A stretch of 64,000 nt of DNA from Rhypophila decipiens (GCA_033297075.1 MU858048.1:620001-684000), one strand, 5' to 3'; numbered from the stretch's first letter, positions 26,907-39,781 are shown. Notes: generated by a model not told the origin, from the sequence alone. A program made the numbers and translations.

Positions 26907-27470
26907 GGTAGATATTACCAGGTGGGTGACGTTCGGGTAAGGCTATCGAGGACAGATCGTGGTAGCAGTCGGACTTTTCACTTCAAGCATGATGATTTTG
27001 GTACGCAGATTACAAGGCATTTCCTATGAATTCGACACTGGCCTGCTGCATTGGCGACATGGCGTGTTTCTTGAGCAGCTGAGGCTCTGAATCACGTGCA
27101 CTCGCCATTGCCAGCAGTTGATATCCTAATGGTGGACGTGGGAGGTGTCCAGCTTCACAGCTGAATGCTGATGAAGAATGATTGGCCATGACATCAGGTC
27201 AATTAAGTTGCGACCCACGTGACTTTGCACGTGAAACGATTCCTCGAGTTATTACCTAACCAAGCTATCGAGGTGGATGTGGGTCATTGAACCCCTTCAG
27301 GAAGGCTGGTTAGAGAAAGTCGACGAGAGAGGAAGGCGTCAAGGACGAAGAACATAAAGTGCCGAGAGGACACCTGATGAGGAAAGAGTAAAGCAGGCTG
27401 TAAAAGAACATACCATAAACTGCAAGAGCCAGCTGCAGCTGTTGCCCACCTGCAACCGCCGCGAGCTCTT
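26907..27470. promoter_or_regulatory. Divergent promoter between the NLR-HET gene and the LTA4 hydrolase gene
   Basis: This 564-base spacer separates the start codons of two divergently transcribed genes. It contains three CACGTG palindromes, at 27093-27098, 27216-27221 and 27228-27233. The last two are only 12 bases apart, inside CCACGTGACTTTGCACGTGA. CACGTG is the core site of bHLH factors such as Cbf1/Pho4-type proteins. Shared regulation of the two genes is an inference. Confidence 0.5.
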
Positions 27471-29648
27471 ATGTGGGGTTTACTCCGCTTCGGACGAGCC
27501 CGAACAGCTCGAGGAGCAGTCATCACCAACCCAATTGCATCATTATCACCGCCATCGTCGTCGTCTGCTTCGATTTTTCAACGTCGGCCCTTTAGCTTTG
27601 GAATCGCAAAAATGGGCAAGATCAGAGACCCCAACACACTGTCCAACTACGACGCCTGGCGTACCAAGCACACGACTGCCAACTTCAAGATCGACTTCAC
27701 AGATAAGTGTCTGCGAGGCTCCGTCATTTTAGAGCTCGAGTCCCAAACGGACAAGACCAGCAAAGAGATCATTCTCGATTCGAGTCACCTCTCTGTCGAC
27801 TCCATCAAGCTGAACTCTGCACCATCGCAATGGGATATCAAGGCCCGGACCGAGTTCAATGGCTCACCTGTTCACATCGCCATCCCTGATGGGGCTGCCA
27901 AGGGTGAAGTTGTCAAGCTCGAGATAGCCTTGGCCACGACAGGCGAGTGCACCGCTCTGCAATGGCTCACGCCGGCGCAGACCAGCAATGGAAAGGCCCC
28001 GTTCATGTTCAGCCAGTGCCAGGCGATCCATGCCCGCTCCCTGTTCCCTTGCCAGGACACTCCCGACGTCAAGAGCACATACGACTTCAACATTACCAGT
28101 CCCCATGTTGTGGTTGCCAGCGGTGTGCCGGTCCTAGGCGAGGCCGAGAGTGTCGGCGCCGAGAAGCTGTACAAGTTCCAGCAAAAGGTCCCAATCCCGT
28201 CTTATTTGTTTGCTCTCGCGTCTGGGGACATCGTCACTGCGCCCATTGGAAAGCGCTCCGTTGTGGCCACGGGGCCCAATGAGCTCAAGGAGTCACAGTG
28301 GGAACTGCAGGAAGACATGGACAAGTTCATGGACCATGCCGAAAAGATCGTCTTCCCCTACAAATGGGGCGAGTACAATGTACTCGTATTGCCGCCTAGC
28401 TTCCCGTATGGAGGTGGGTTAATCTCCGTTCATAATAGGGGCTTTATTTACTGACAGCGACAATAGGCATGGAGAACCCCATTTTCACCTTTGCTACCCC
28501 GACAATTATCAGCGGTGACCGTCAAAACGTCGATGTCATTGCCCACGAGCTCAGCCACAGCTGGAGTGGAAATCTTGTGACAAGCTGCAGCTGGGAGCAC
28601 TTGTAAGTCTCATAGAGGTAGCCCCCTGGCAGACGCCGTGCTAATATCAGTCCAGCTGGCTGAACGAGGGGTGGACTACATATCTCGAGCGTCGTCTTGT
28701 ATCCGCGGTGCACGGCGACAGTGCCCATTTTGACTTTTCTGCCATTATTGGCTGGAAGGCTCTTGGTAAGCTCTCCTGACTTTTACGCTGGGACTTTTCT
28801 AACATATCCTTCCCTTAGAGGAGTCCGTGGATGGCTTTGGCAAGGACCACGAGTTCACCAAGCTGCTGATCGGCCACAAGGGAATTGACCCCGATGATGC
28901 CTTCAGCACAGTTCCTTATGAGAAGGGCTTCCACTTTATTTGGAGCCTGGATCGGCTAGTTGGGAGAGAGAACTTCGACAAGTTCATTCCCTTCTATTTC
29001 GGAAAGTGGGCGACCAAGTCGCTGGATTCTTATGAATTCAAGGACACATTCCTCGAGTTCTTCAACCAGCCCGAGTATGCTAGCCTGAAAGAAAAGATCG
29101 CCAGCATTGACTGGGAAGGCCGCTTCTACAGTCCTGGTCTCCCACCCAAGCCCGAGTTTGACACGTCGCTCGTTGATGTGTGCTACGATCTGGCCAAGAA
29201 GTGGGAACAGAAGGATTTCACACCGAGTCCATCGGATATTGCACCTTGGACCGGCAACCAAGTTCTAGTGTTCCTCAACAGTTTGCAGGACCGTAAGGAG
29301 CCTTTGACTGTTGAACAATCGGTGAGTGGCACAGTCTCTTTTATTTCAGATTTGGTTTTACTCACGTGGAAATAGCAAACATTGGGCAAGGTTTACAACC
29401 TCGTGGAAGGCAAGAACGTCGAACTCAAGACGGCTTACTACCAAATCGCGATGCGTGCAAAGGATAGCAGTGTCTACCAAGGAGTGGCCACTCTCCTCGG
29501 CCAGGTCGGCAGAATGAAGTTTGTCAGGCCGCTTTACAAGAGTCTGAACACTGTCGACCACGATCTCGCGGTCGAGACGTTCAAGAAGAACCGGAACTTT
29601 TACCACCCAATTTGCCGCCAGATGGCCGAGAAGGACCTCGGACTTTAG
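27471..29648 (+). CDS. lkh1: Leukotriene A-4 hydrolase homologue / M1 aminopeptidase
   Basis: The gene has five exons (27471-28413, 28467-28602, 28656-28765, 28819-29321, 29376-29648) with four introns of 53-54 bases, giving 654 residues in frame. It has the M1 zinc-metallopeptidase signature: GGMEN exopeptidase loop at residues 314-318, HELSH at 341-345 and the third zinc ligand in [11 protein letters not shown] (Glu364). The C-terminal helical domain is typical of LTA4H-type enzymes. The family hydrolyses epoxides such as LTA4 and trims N-terminal residues from peptides. The first 47 residues ([15 protein letters not shown]..., then FQRRPFSFG) are rich in Arg and Ser and poor in acidic residues. 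They look like a mitochondrial presequence placed before a second in-frame ATG at 27612 ([17 protein letters not shown]), the start expected for cytosolic homologues. Both starts may be used. Confidence 0.93.
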
Positions 29649-31171
29649 GAGAGTCGAGAAAGGGCTTGAACTGGATCATACAGGCCAAGTGGAAGTCGTG
29701 GGAAGCTATACACGACGTTGCACCGCCTTCACTTGATTCATTACCAACTCACGTAAGGTGTCGAAATATGGTGATAGAACGTTCAAAATACACAGGTTAA
29801 TGGACTGTTGCCACATGGCAAGATGAGCATGTTGAGTCACAAAGTTCGTGTTACCTTGACCAATAGTTGTTGGGTTAAGACTCCGCGAGCATGGTAACGG
29901 AGAGCTCACCCGGAAGATCCTATGCGAAACAAGACGGACTGGCTGCATGAACAGCTGGTACTAATCAAAACGTAGAATGCGAATATGGTGACTTGTTTGG
30001 GATGATGCTGATCAGGTGTAAATACCTTTATTTACCTATCCTTGGATACCAAGAGTGCGATGAAGTGTGAGTACGAGATAGAAGCCATTCGAAATACATC
30101 TCCTCTGGAAATTTGCTGATACCTCAGTGCTATTCCTGCAAGTGTGGTACGGTATTCGCGCAAGTATGGTTTCCTCTGGCACGTGAAAGGTCGACAGCTT
30201 CTTTCCAGGTATGAATGACACAGGCACAGTGCAGCGAGCCAATAAGATTGTGCACCAGCTGACGGGAGGCTTCCCTGTGACCACGGACAGAAGCTTCTCA
30301 ACAGTGCTCAGCATCTGCAGGCTGGGTTGGGGTTGTTTGTGTAATTCTCGGACCCTGCATTCCTGCAGGGCACTGATCATTGTTCCCGCAACGGGGCTAA
30401 AGTGGCCCTGGAGTAAAAGTGCGCGCCGCCTCGCGTCCCCCCGTCGCCCCCAAATTTTGTTGACGCAGGATGGAATCGCCGTCGCATTACGCATTTGTTC
30501 AACTTTCCAAAGAAAACTGAAGAAAAAAACCATATTCTGTTCAAATTACTATCGGCGACGCTGCGCGCTCTGCAGCTCATCGACACGAGGTTGAGGATAT
30601 AGTAAGTTAGTGAGAAACAGCGAGCAGCACCAGACACGTCCCTGCGTTCCTCCGCTCTCCTCGGACGCCCTGTCCCGCAATCCACCCACCGGCAATCTCG
30701 ATTACGAGGAACCTGAACCCCGACCAACTCTCCACGGAATACAGAACCCTACGCATACCCTATACCCGCACATAGCTGGGCTAGGTTGGCGCCACTCCCT
30801 TCATCCGGCATTCTTACCGGTCGATTTTGGCGACTCATAGCTGGGGCTACGCGGTGTCCGGGATAGGATGTGTTCGGATGCCACATTTTGGCTAGGCCGG
30901 GAACTTACATGCCAGGACACATGAGGACGACGAAGAAGGACACACGATCACCTGAACCGCTACTCCTACTGCTACGAACACATACAACCAACTACCCACA
31001 GCGTAAATACGAAACCAAGCAACGCGAAAACCAGAGAGAATAACGGAGGCTGTCCACCTGCCTGCCTTGGGTGGTCGCGACTCGATCGCTCGCCTACTGC
31101 AGGCACCTCGACAAGGTCAACGATAATCCTACCATACCGTTTTCCGACGCACTCGGCGTCGACTCGCGACC
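29649..31171. other. Intergenic: 3' flank of lkh1 and promoter/leader of the kinesin
   Basis: No gene is visible. Short frames on both strands overlap without domains. The last few hundred bases before 31172 probably form the promoter and 5' leader of the kinesin-3 gene. Confidence 0.5.
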
Positions 31172-34100
31172 ATGGCGGGAGGAAATATCAAGGTGGTGGT
31201 CAGGTGTCGGCCCTTCAACAACAGAGGTGAGCATGGATGCGAACCCGAGAGAAGGAAAATAGCAAGATGGGATATGAACTGACAATACACTATTCTGCGA
31301 TAAATAGAACATGACCGGCACGCAAAATGTATCGTCGAAATGAAGGGGAACCAGACCATCCTGACCCCGCCGCCCGAAGCCGCCGCGAAAGCAAACGCCA
31401 AAGACCACGGCGCAAAAGTGTTTGCCTTTGATAGGTCGTACTGGTCTTTCGACAAGGCCGCACCCAACTACGCCGGCCAGGACAGCTTACATGACGATTT
31501 GGGCAAACCTCTGCTCGACAACGCGTTCCAGGGTTACAACAACTGTATTTTCGCCTACGGCCAGACGGGTTCGGGAAAGTCATACTCTATGATGGGTTAT
31601 GGAAAGGACGCCGGTATCATCCCAATGATTTGTCAAGATATGTTCAAGCGAATAGGAGAGCTTCAACAGGACAAAAACTTGCGGTGTACGGTGGAGGTGT
31701 CATATCTCGAAATCTACAACGAAAGAGTACGCGATCTCTTGAACCCGGCAAACAAGGGAAACCTCAAGGTTCGAGAACATCCATCGACAGGTCCATATGT
31801 CGAAGATTTGGCCAAGCTGGTGGTTGGGAGTTTCCAGGAGATCGAGAACCTCATGGACGAAGGAAACAAGGCGAGAACAGTAGCGGCGACCAACATGAAC
31901 GAAACGTCGAGTCGAAGTCACGCCGTTTTCACCCTCATGCTGACCCAGAAGCGGTTCGACCCCGAAACCAAGATGGAGATGGAAAAGGCGGCCAAAATCA
32001 GCCTGGTCGATTTGGCTGGTTCCGAAAGAGCGACATCCACTGGTGCGACTGGTGCTCGTCTGAAAGAAGGTGCCGAAATCAACCGCTCTCTTTCGACTCT
32101 TGGCCGTGTCATTGCAGCTCTGGCCGATCTGTCAACGGGAAAAAAGAAAAAGGGACCTGGTGGGGGACAAGTGCCTTACAGAGACAGTGTACTCACATGG
32201 CTATTAAAAGACTCGCTCGGAGGAAACAGTATGACTGCCATGATAGCAGCCATCAGCCCAGCAGATATCAATTACGACGAGACGCTCAGTACGCTTCGGT
32301 ATGCCGATTCGGCAAAACGTATCAAGAATCACGCCGTGGTCAACGAAGATGCCAACGCTCGCATGATTCGGGAGCTGAAGGAGGAATTATCTCTGCTAAG
32401 AAGCAAGCTCGGCGGAGGAGGCGGAGCTGGGGGTGCGTCTGCACCAATAGAAGAGGTATATGCAGAAGGCACCCCATTAGAAAAGCAGATGGTCAGCATG
32501 CCGCAGCCGGATGGCACTGTGAAGAAGCTCTCCAAAGCCGAGCTTGTAGAACAGCTCAGTCAGACCGAGAAGATCTATCAGGACCTCAACCAGACATGGG
32601 AAGAGAAAATGCAGAAGACGGAGGAGATCCACAAGGAACGTGAGGCTGCTCTGGAAGAACTGGGTATCAGCATCGAAAAGGGCTTTATCGGCATGTCAAC
32701 ACCCAAGAAGATGCCCCATTTAGTCAACCTTTCGGATGATCCGCTCCTCGCAGAGTGCTTGGTGTACAACCTGAAGCCGGGCACTACGACGGTTGGCAAT
32801 GTCGAATCCAACGCGGATCACCAGGCCAACATCCGTCTGAATGGGTCCAAGATCCTGCACGAGCACTGCTCCTTTGAGAACTCAACCGATGGCACAGTGA
32901 CGGTCATTCCGAAGGAGGGCGCCGCGGTTATGGTTAATGGCAAGCGCGTGTCGGAGCCCACACGGCTGCACTCGGGCTTTCGAATCATCCTCGGCGACTT
33001 CCATATCTTTCGGTTCAACCACCCGCTCGAAGCCCGTGCAGAGCGCGCGGAACGTGCCGAGAGTCTGTTGAGGCATACCGTCACTGCCAGTCAGATGGGG
33101 TCACCGTCACCGAGTCCCAGGCCGGGGCATGAGCGAAACTACAGCACGGCAATTTCCGAGTTTGGTGATAGCCGGCCTGACTCGCCGGCTGCGTTCCAAC
33201 GGAACACGAGAGAGTCGGACTGGTCGTTTGCGCGGAGAGAGGCGGCCCCGGCTATACTGGGGACGGACCAGAACTTTGCCAGCCTCACTGACGAGGAGCT
33301 CAATGCCTTGTTTGAAGACGTCCAGAGAGCCAGGGCCGAGCGTGTAAACGTGCGCGAGGGTGATGACGACATGGAGTCCATGGCTTCGTATCCGATAAGG
33401 GAGAAGTACATGTCCACTGGGACGCTGGATAACTTCTCCATGGATACTATCCTGACGATGCCGTCTACCCCTAAACAGGGCGAGGCAGAGGATAAGCTCC
33501 GTGAGATCAAAGAGGAGATGCAGGTCCAGCTGGAGAAGCAAAAGGAAGAGTTCCAAGAGCAGCTCAAGTCGGCCGAGGCTGCGAATGTGGAGGTGGCGGA
33601 AATCAAAAAGGAAAAGGCCAAGATGGAGGAGACGCTGGTGCAGTTGAAAGCTGACATGCAGAAACAGCTCGAAGTTCAGCGCAGGGAGTTTGAGGACAAG
33701 ATAGAAAAGCTGGACCCGCTCAAGAGACCAAAAGCGAAACCCAAGTTATCCGAAGATGAGATTGAGCGTGCCAAGCTGGTTGCCAAGCGCTGGAGGAGTC
33801 GGCATTATGTGCGGATGGCTGAGGCCGTCTTGCAGCAGGCTTCGATTCTCAAAGAGGCGCAGATCATGAGCCATGCACTGGAGGAGAGCGTGGTTTTCCA
33901 GTTTACTGTTGTGGACGAGGGCCACGTCTTGTGCTCTTCCTATGACATGGTTCTTAATGGGCTGTCTGGGGAGGGCGAGGATCCGGCCCTGGAGGATGCG
34001 CCGAAGCCTTGTGTGGGCGTCCGGGTTATCGACTACAAGCACAGTGTCGTGCATCTCTGGAGCATCGAGAAACTGCACGACAGGGTCAGGCAGATGCGAC

Positions 34101-36763
34101 AGATGTACCAGTATCTCGACCAGCCCGAGTACGCACGCCATCTAAGCCTCGACAATCCGTTTGTCGAGACGTGCATGCCGCAATATACACTTGTTGGCGA
34201 GGCAGATGTGCCACTCCGGGCTGTTTTCGAAAGCCGCGTCCAGGACTTTACTCTGGATGTCTTCTCTCCGCACACTTCGCATGCCATTGGGATCATCAAG
34301 TTAGCATTGGAGCCCTCCAGCGCCCGAGCCCCGACCAACACCATCAAGTTTAATATCGTGATGCATGAGATGGTTGGGTTTGCTGAGAGGGAGGGCACCG
34401 AGGTCCACGCGCAGCTCTTTATCCCGGGAACTTCAGAGGATGGGATCACTACGACCCAGATGATCAAGGACTTTGACGAGGGGCCGATACGGTTCGAGAG
34501 CGTTCATAGCATGAGCGTTCCGTTGTTCGCGCCCGAGGATATTACTCTCCGGGTGGCCATCTTTGCCAAGGTGTCTGCCATGCATCTTGACAAGCTCCTT
34601 AGCTGGGATGACATCCGAGACGGCGTGCCGCTCTCGCAGGACAGACAGAAAGGGGCTAGGATCAACGAGTCGCATTTCTTCACGGAAGAGAAGCATGATT
34701 TGCTGTCCCGGGTCCAGATTCTTGAACTCAACGAGGAGGGAGATTACGTACCCGTCGAAGTGATGCAGACAAACGAACTCGATCGGGGCACGTTTCAACT
34801 TCACCAGGGTCTGCAGAGGAGGATAGCCATCAACCTCACTCATAGCTCCGGCGACGCGTTACCATGGGATGATGTGGTCTCGATGCGCGTGGGCAAAGTC
34901 CAGCTGTTGGACAGCGCAGGGAAGAACCCGGACATGAACTCTGTCGGGCCGGATCTGCCGCTGAAGCTGTCGTCGAAACCAATCTTCCGGACCAATGCCA
35001 ACGGAACTCGGAGCATTACCATGATGGGCCAGTGGGACTCCAGTCTTCATAATTCCCTTCTCCTCGATCGGGTGACGGCCGACAAGTACCGCGTCCAGAT
35101 GACTGTCTCGTGGGAGATCAGCAGCCCCGAGAAGCTCGCCGAGCCCATGAAGTTTTCCCAGGACGTGTGTGTGCAGATCATGTCGCGGTCGTTTGTGCGG
35201 CAGACGAGCATGTTTGCGTCGCTGTGGCAGAATGTGAGGATTGTGCATTCTTCCACGGCCATTTTCACGCTCCAGATGCGGCCTGCGCCGATCAAACGGG
35301 TGGGCGATCTTTGGCGGATGAATAGTCAACATGAGTACGTCAAGGGAGAAGAGAACTTGACGGATTGGACGCCGAGGGGCATCTCCCTTGTGGGCGATTT
35401 TATCGGCTCCAAGAAGAGGAAGCGGATGCTGAGCCAGATTGTCGGGGTGCAAGGGTTTTTGAGGAAGCTTGGATGGGAAGTTGACAGGAGTGGCAAGTGG
35501 ACGGATGGGAAAGCAGGCCATGTCGTGCTGGTGGAGGATGATGATATACCGCCTCCCAAGGTCCATAGCGACACGGACTCCATCGTCGAGCTGCTCAAGG
35601 ATACCCCGGAGCCGTCAGAGGCTAATTCCCCTGATTGCTCTCAGCTTGAGCCAGAGCAGATCCCGTTACCGCCGCTAGGTGAAGACGAGGAAGGTTTTGG
35701 GGTTGAGGAGATCAAGGAAGAAGTCGAAGAAGAAACAGAGCCTGAGAAGCCCAAGTCAGAGTATGACGAAGAGCAAAGCCGGCTCCTCACCAGGTGCATC
35801 AAACTCTGGCAACGCTACCCCGATGCGATGCTCAAGACCCTGAGCCCGGCGAATACCGATCCCCCGCAAGACGGCAGCATTGAGGATCTCAGTCTGACAC
35901 TGCCCCAGTTCATCGCCACTTTGATCCGCGTACCCAAGAACCCGACGGTCCTGAAAGGCGGCTATCTGCTCGTGCCGAACAGCGAGTCTACAAAGTGGAT
36001 CAAGCGATTCGTCGAACTGAGAAGGCCATATCTACACATTCACAACGTCACAGACGGCGAGGAGGTGGCCATTGTCAGCCTGAGGAACTCACGAGTCGAC
36101 TCACAGCCTGGAATCTTGGGCCTGCTAAACAGCGATTCGCACCATCACGACGTTGGATACCCAGGATACGACGAGAATAGCGCAGGTGACGGATATGCCA
36201 ACAACTCCAATGGGAATAATGACAGCAATTATAACAACGAGCCTCTAGCAACAACAGCAAACGGGAACGGCACGCCCATCAGAAACAAGAAATCCAACAA
36301 CACCCACAGACGAACTTCCTCGGGGAGGTTGATATCCAACATGACATCCAACATGCTCAGCATACCCGGTCTAGGCAGTCTAATGTCTGGCTCATTAACA
36401 CCCAGTAGTAGCAGCAGCAGTGGAGGAAGTGGAGGTGGTGGAATGTCTCGGCTCAGCGAGCGGCTTCAGGCGGGCGTGTTTGCCATTTACGGGACGGACA
36501 ACACGTGGCTGTTTGCCGCGCGCAGCGAGAGGGATAAGTTGGACTGGATCATGCGCATTGATCAGAGCTTTACCATGGCTTCTTCGTCGCCTGCGCATTC
36601 CCCGGGGGTTGTTGGGTCGGGGGCGAGTAGTGTTTATAATGGGTTCAATAACTCTGGTGGGAATGGGAATGGGAATGGGGGGGCGAGTGATTGGTTGGAT
36701 GGGCTTGGGAGGAGTAGTCGGGGGGTTAGTCCGTCCCCATTGAGGGGGGCGAGGGGGTACTAA
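31172..36763 (+). CDS. unc104: Kinesin-3 family motor (Unc104/KIF1 type)
   Basis: A short first exon (31172-31226, MAGGNIKVVVRCRPFNNR) is joined across an 81-base intron to one long exon (31308-36763), giving 1836 residues. The N-terminal motor domain has P-loop GQTGSGKS (103-110), switch I NETSSRSH (about 216) and switch II DLAGSE (about 253). A neck/coiled-coil and an FHA domain (about 496-586, VGNVESNADHQANIRL) follow, then the KIF1-type middle region (about 840-1350) and a C-terminal PH domain beginning at about 1566 (GGYLLVPNSESTKWIKRFVE). This order is diagnostic of kinesin-3, which carries endosomes and vesicles toward microtubule plus ends; the PH domain binds phosphoinositides on cargo. 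The PH domain is interrupted by about 110 residues of Asn/Ser/Gly-rich sequence before its last helix (WLFAARSERDKLDWIMRID). Confidence 0.95.
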
Positions 36764-37694
36764 CTAGATTTACTCCGTAATGGGTATGGGTTTCCTTTTT
36801 TGTTATAAAGATTATATCATGATTTGGAAATGGGCATGGCTAGCACTTTGGCGGTTACCTGTCTGTCTCTCTTAGGAAAGCTTTTTCTTCAATATCGGTT
36901 TTGATGATGATGATGATGATGATGGTAATGTCAGCCAGGACCTACCTTGTCCCATCCATCACATGTTTACAGTTCGTATTCTACATGTTCATTTCCATCA
37001 GCCCTTTTATATGGAGACACACCTACCTACCTACTAACTTGGGCATTTCCCATTTTCCCCATCTTCTTTTTCTTTGTATACGTATGTATGTATGTACGGT
37101 ATCATCCTACCTAGCTGGATTAGCTACCTAGCTAGCTTTACTCGGGACTTTTATGCTGGCTTTTCCTTTGTTTTTTTTGATCTTTTTCTCTTCTTGACTC
37201 ATTAGACTATACCTACTATACCAGACTCAGGGATACCCATAGGAGGACTTGACTTGCTCGCATAAAGAACATGGACAGATCGGATGCTAGAGACGGAATA
37301 CCAGAGCTTCCTAATAACCACATTAGCTTAGATACCTTAGCTTCCTTACTACCTCGGTACCTATATATATATAACTTGCCGAGTCATCTTAGATGCACAT
37401 TGTATGTTGTCATGAATGAGATTTTGTTGACGTTGATTACTGTTTGTCGATGGACGAGAGTTATCCATCTACGACAACAATGGTACGTACATCCGAGTTT
37501 CTGCAGAATTGACTGGTATTATAACATGAAAAAACTTGCACCACCGCGAACTCAGTGAATGTAGGTTGGCTTTTCAAAAAGGAGCAACAGAGGGCGTGCG
37601 TCCCTTACACATCCTGCCTCAAACCATACACCTAACAAAAACCCCTTTCCCTTCCCGTCCCTTCTCATTCAATCACCTTCACCCAAGAGGCGGC
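36764..37694. other. Intergenic between convergent kinesin and EBP2 genes
   Basis: Two genes converge on this 931-base spacer, so it should hold both 3' untranslated regions. It contains a (GAT)n run at 36903-36924 and several short GTAT and CTAC runs near 37080-37130. No gene is visible. Confidence 0.5.
36903..36924. repeat. (GAT)n trinucleotide repeat
   Basis: A GAT/ATG trinucleotide run of about seven units lies just past the kinesin stop codon, probably in its 3' untranslated region. Confidence 0.85.
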
Positions 37695-39152
37695 TTATCT
37701 CTTCCCAGCCTGAGCCTTCCTCCTCGCCTTTCCTAACCGAGCCTTGACAGGCTTCGCACCACCACCGCCGCCGCCGGGCTTACCACCCCCAGGCTTACCA
37801 CCCGATTTCATCCTCTTGGCACTGAACCCGCTCAAGTCGCCCGAGCTGACGGCATCCCCCGACTTGGAGTACTTCTTCTTGCCACCATGTCCATACTTGG
37901 CGTCTTTCTTCTGACGCTTGTTGTTGGGTCCGCTTCTACCCCCTTGCTCACCACCACCGAATGACCGTTTCCTGCTGTTCCCGCCGCCCGCGCTGCTGCT
38001 CTTGAGTTCATTCTCCACGGCCACATCAAAGATGTCCTCTTCCGTGGCACCCGCTGCTCCGCCGTTTTCTTTGCGCTCTGTTGTTGAGGTAAAGGGATTA
38101 GTAAAGAGGTGTTATAAAGGGGGAAAGAAGTGATAAAAGAACATACTTTTCTTCAACAAGTCAATCTTGTCCAGCGTCTCGCGCTTCTGCTTGGCGCGCT
38201 CCTGCTGCTTAGCAACCTGGACTTGCTTTCCAAACTTCTTGAGATCACGCTGCTTCTTGGCCTCGGCTGAGGCCTTCTTGGCAGTGGCGTCCTCGATCAT
38301 CTTGCCCTTGACCTTGTCCATGATCTCGTCGGACCGGACCATCTCGGCAAAGTAGTCGGTAGGGCGAGTGAAGGGAACATTCTCCTTGCGGAGGAGTGTC
38401 CTGGCCGTCCGCGCCGCCTCGAGAGCCTGGTTCATGAAGGCCAGCTCGCGCACGAGATCGTCCTCTACCGACGGTATTGATTCCTCTGTCACCTTGGGAG
38501 AGACGACGCACTGGTGGTAGGCAAAGGGGGCCTTGGCGGAGGTGTCGAGGGCGAAGCGTTTGAGCGCGGCGAGGAGGCCGGTCTTGTTGTTTATTGTTTC
38601 GCGAACGCGCGCAAGGGCGGCGACGTTTTCTTCGTCTTCTGAGTCGACGGAGATGTCGTCTAGGTCGATGTCTTCTTCCTCCTCCTCGTCATCGTCTTCT
38701 TCGCTATCCTCGCCGTCTTTTGGTTCTCCGTTTTGGACCTCTTCCATGTCTACGTCTTCCTCGTCATCTTCATTTTCGTTGTCGCTGATTTCAGAGTCTG
38801 AATCCGTGTCGTCTAACCTTGACAAGTCGGGCTTGAAGGGTTCCTCTTCTTCGTCAGAGTCCTCATCGTCCTCGTCGTCCTCTTGTGCAGGGGCTGGACG
38901 GCCAGGTTTCGGCTTTATTGTCTTGGGCTTTTGCTTCTCTGCTCTGCGCGCCTTTCTGTTGCTCGTTGGGGCAGCCGGTTCTGTTTGCATCTCGGACACT
39001 TCGTCCTCCCACTCATCTTCGATGTTCTCGTCTTCCACTGCATCTACTGGCTCTGCGACGACTTTTTGCTTTTTGTCGGCAACCTTTTTGGCCTTGCCTT
39101 GAACCTTGGCGCCTTTCGAGGCTGTCGCCTTTGATAATTCTTTCTTCGCCAT
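37695..39152 (-). CDS. ebp2: rRNA-processing protein EBP2
   Basis: The gene has two exons (39152-38147 and 38077-37695) and a 68-base intron (GTATGT...CAG), giving 462 residues. The N-terminal half is Lys-rich, followed by long Asp/Glu-rich acidic runs (about residues 85-185). The conserved Ebp2 domain covers roughly residues 190-370: it includes NNKTGLLAALKRFAL, FAYHQCVVSPKV, ELAFMNQALEAA, FTRPTDYFAEMVRSDEIMDK and KFGKQVQVAKQQERAKQK. A basic, Gly-rich tail ends in KARLGKARRKAQAGKR. EBP2 is a nucleolar factor needed for 27S pre-rRNA processing and assembly of the 60S subunit. Acidic tracts followed by a basic tail are normal for the family. A telobox lies about 170 bases upstream of the start, which fits a ribosome-biogenesis gene. 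Confidence 0.93.
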
Positions 39153-39781
39153 TGGTTACCGTGTCGGTGAGGGTTGGCGCGAGAACTGACAAGGAATTGA
39201 TTGATTGTTGTGGTTTGCAGGTTTCTCACTGCAGCTTTGCTCTTGTCGCAGAACTTTTTTTTTGGACGGGAGCAATTGCCGATAAGATAAGGGTGGGGAA
39301 CCAAATCTTTGGCTGATCAGCCAGAACCCTAACCCTTGTTGTTGAGCCCGCTTCATGGGGCAGCCGCGTATGGGCCGAGTGGGTCCCGGTGAAGCGCCGA
39401 TGACAACGGCGGTCACTGGTGTGGAGCATCGGACGAGTGCCTTTCATCCGCAAAATCATCGGACTGCTCAGCTACTTCCCGCCACGTCCATTGTTCTCAG
39501 GATAGCGCGGGCCGCAGTGCACTGTAAACAAGGGCAGTAGCTCTCGGCAGTAAGCACCACCCACTGACCAGCGGTTGTACCTACCTGTGAGCCACTGACT
39601 CTTGCTCTTTAATTACAGTTTAAGCCATGGATTCCGCAGCCGGCAGCAGTCACGATCAGTCTTGCCCCGACCACTTTGTGTGCCTAGTTCCTGCCACCAA
39701 TGTCGGCTATGGCGGAGGAAGGCAAGCCCTGGCTTTCCGGGACCCTACTGGGTGCCCGTTCGTGCCCTCAACCGGTCTTAA
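39153..39781. other. Intergenic spacer between divergent EBP2 and APH-like genes
   Basis: About 630 bases lie between two divergent genes. Apart from the telobox, no gene and no other feature is evident. Confidence 0.5.
39325..39337. promoter_or_regulatory. Telobox (AACCCTAACCC) upstream of EBP2
   Basis: The + strand reads AACCCTAACCCTT, about 173 bases upstream of the EBP2 start codon, which is on the minus strand. AACCCTAA motifs are known promoter elements of ribosomal-protein and ribosome-assembly genes in several eukaryotes, bound by telomere-repeat (TRF/Tbf1-type) proteins. The functional call is inferred from sequence and position only. Confidence 0.5.
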
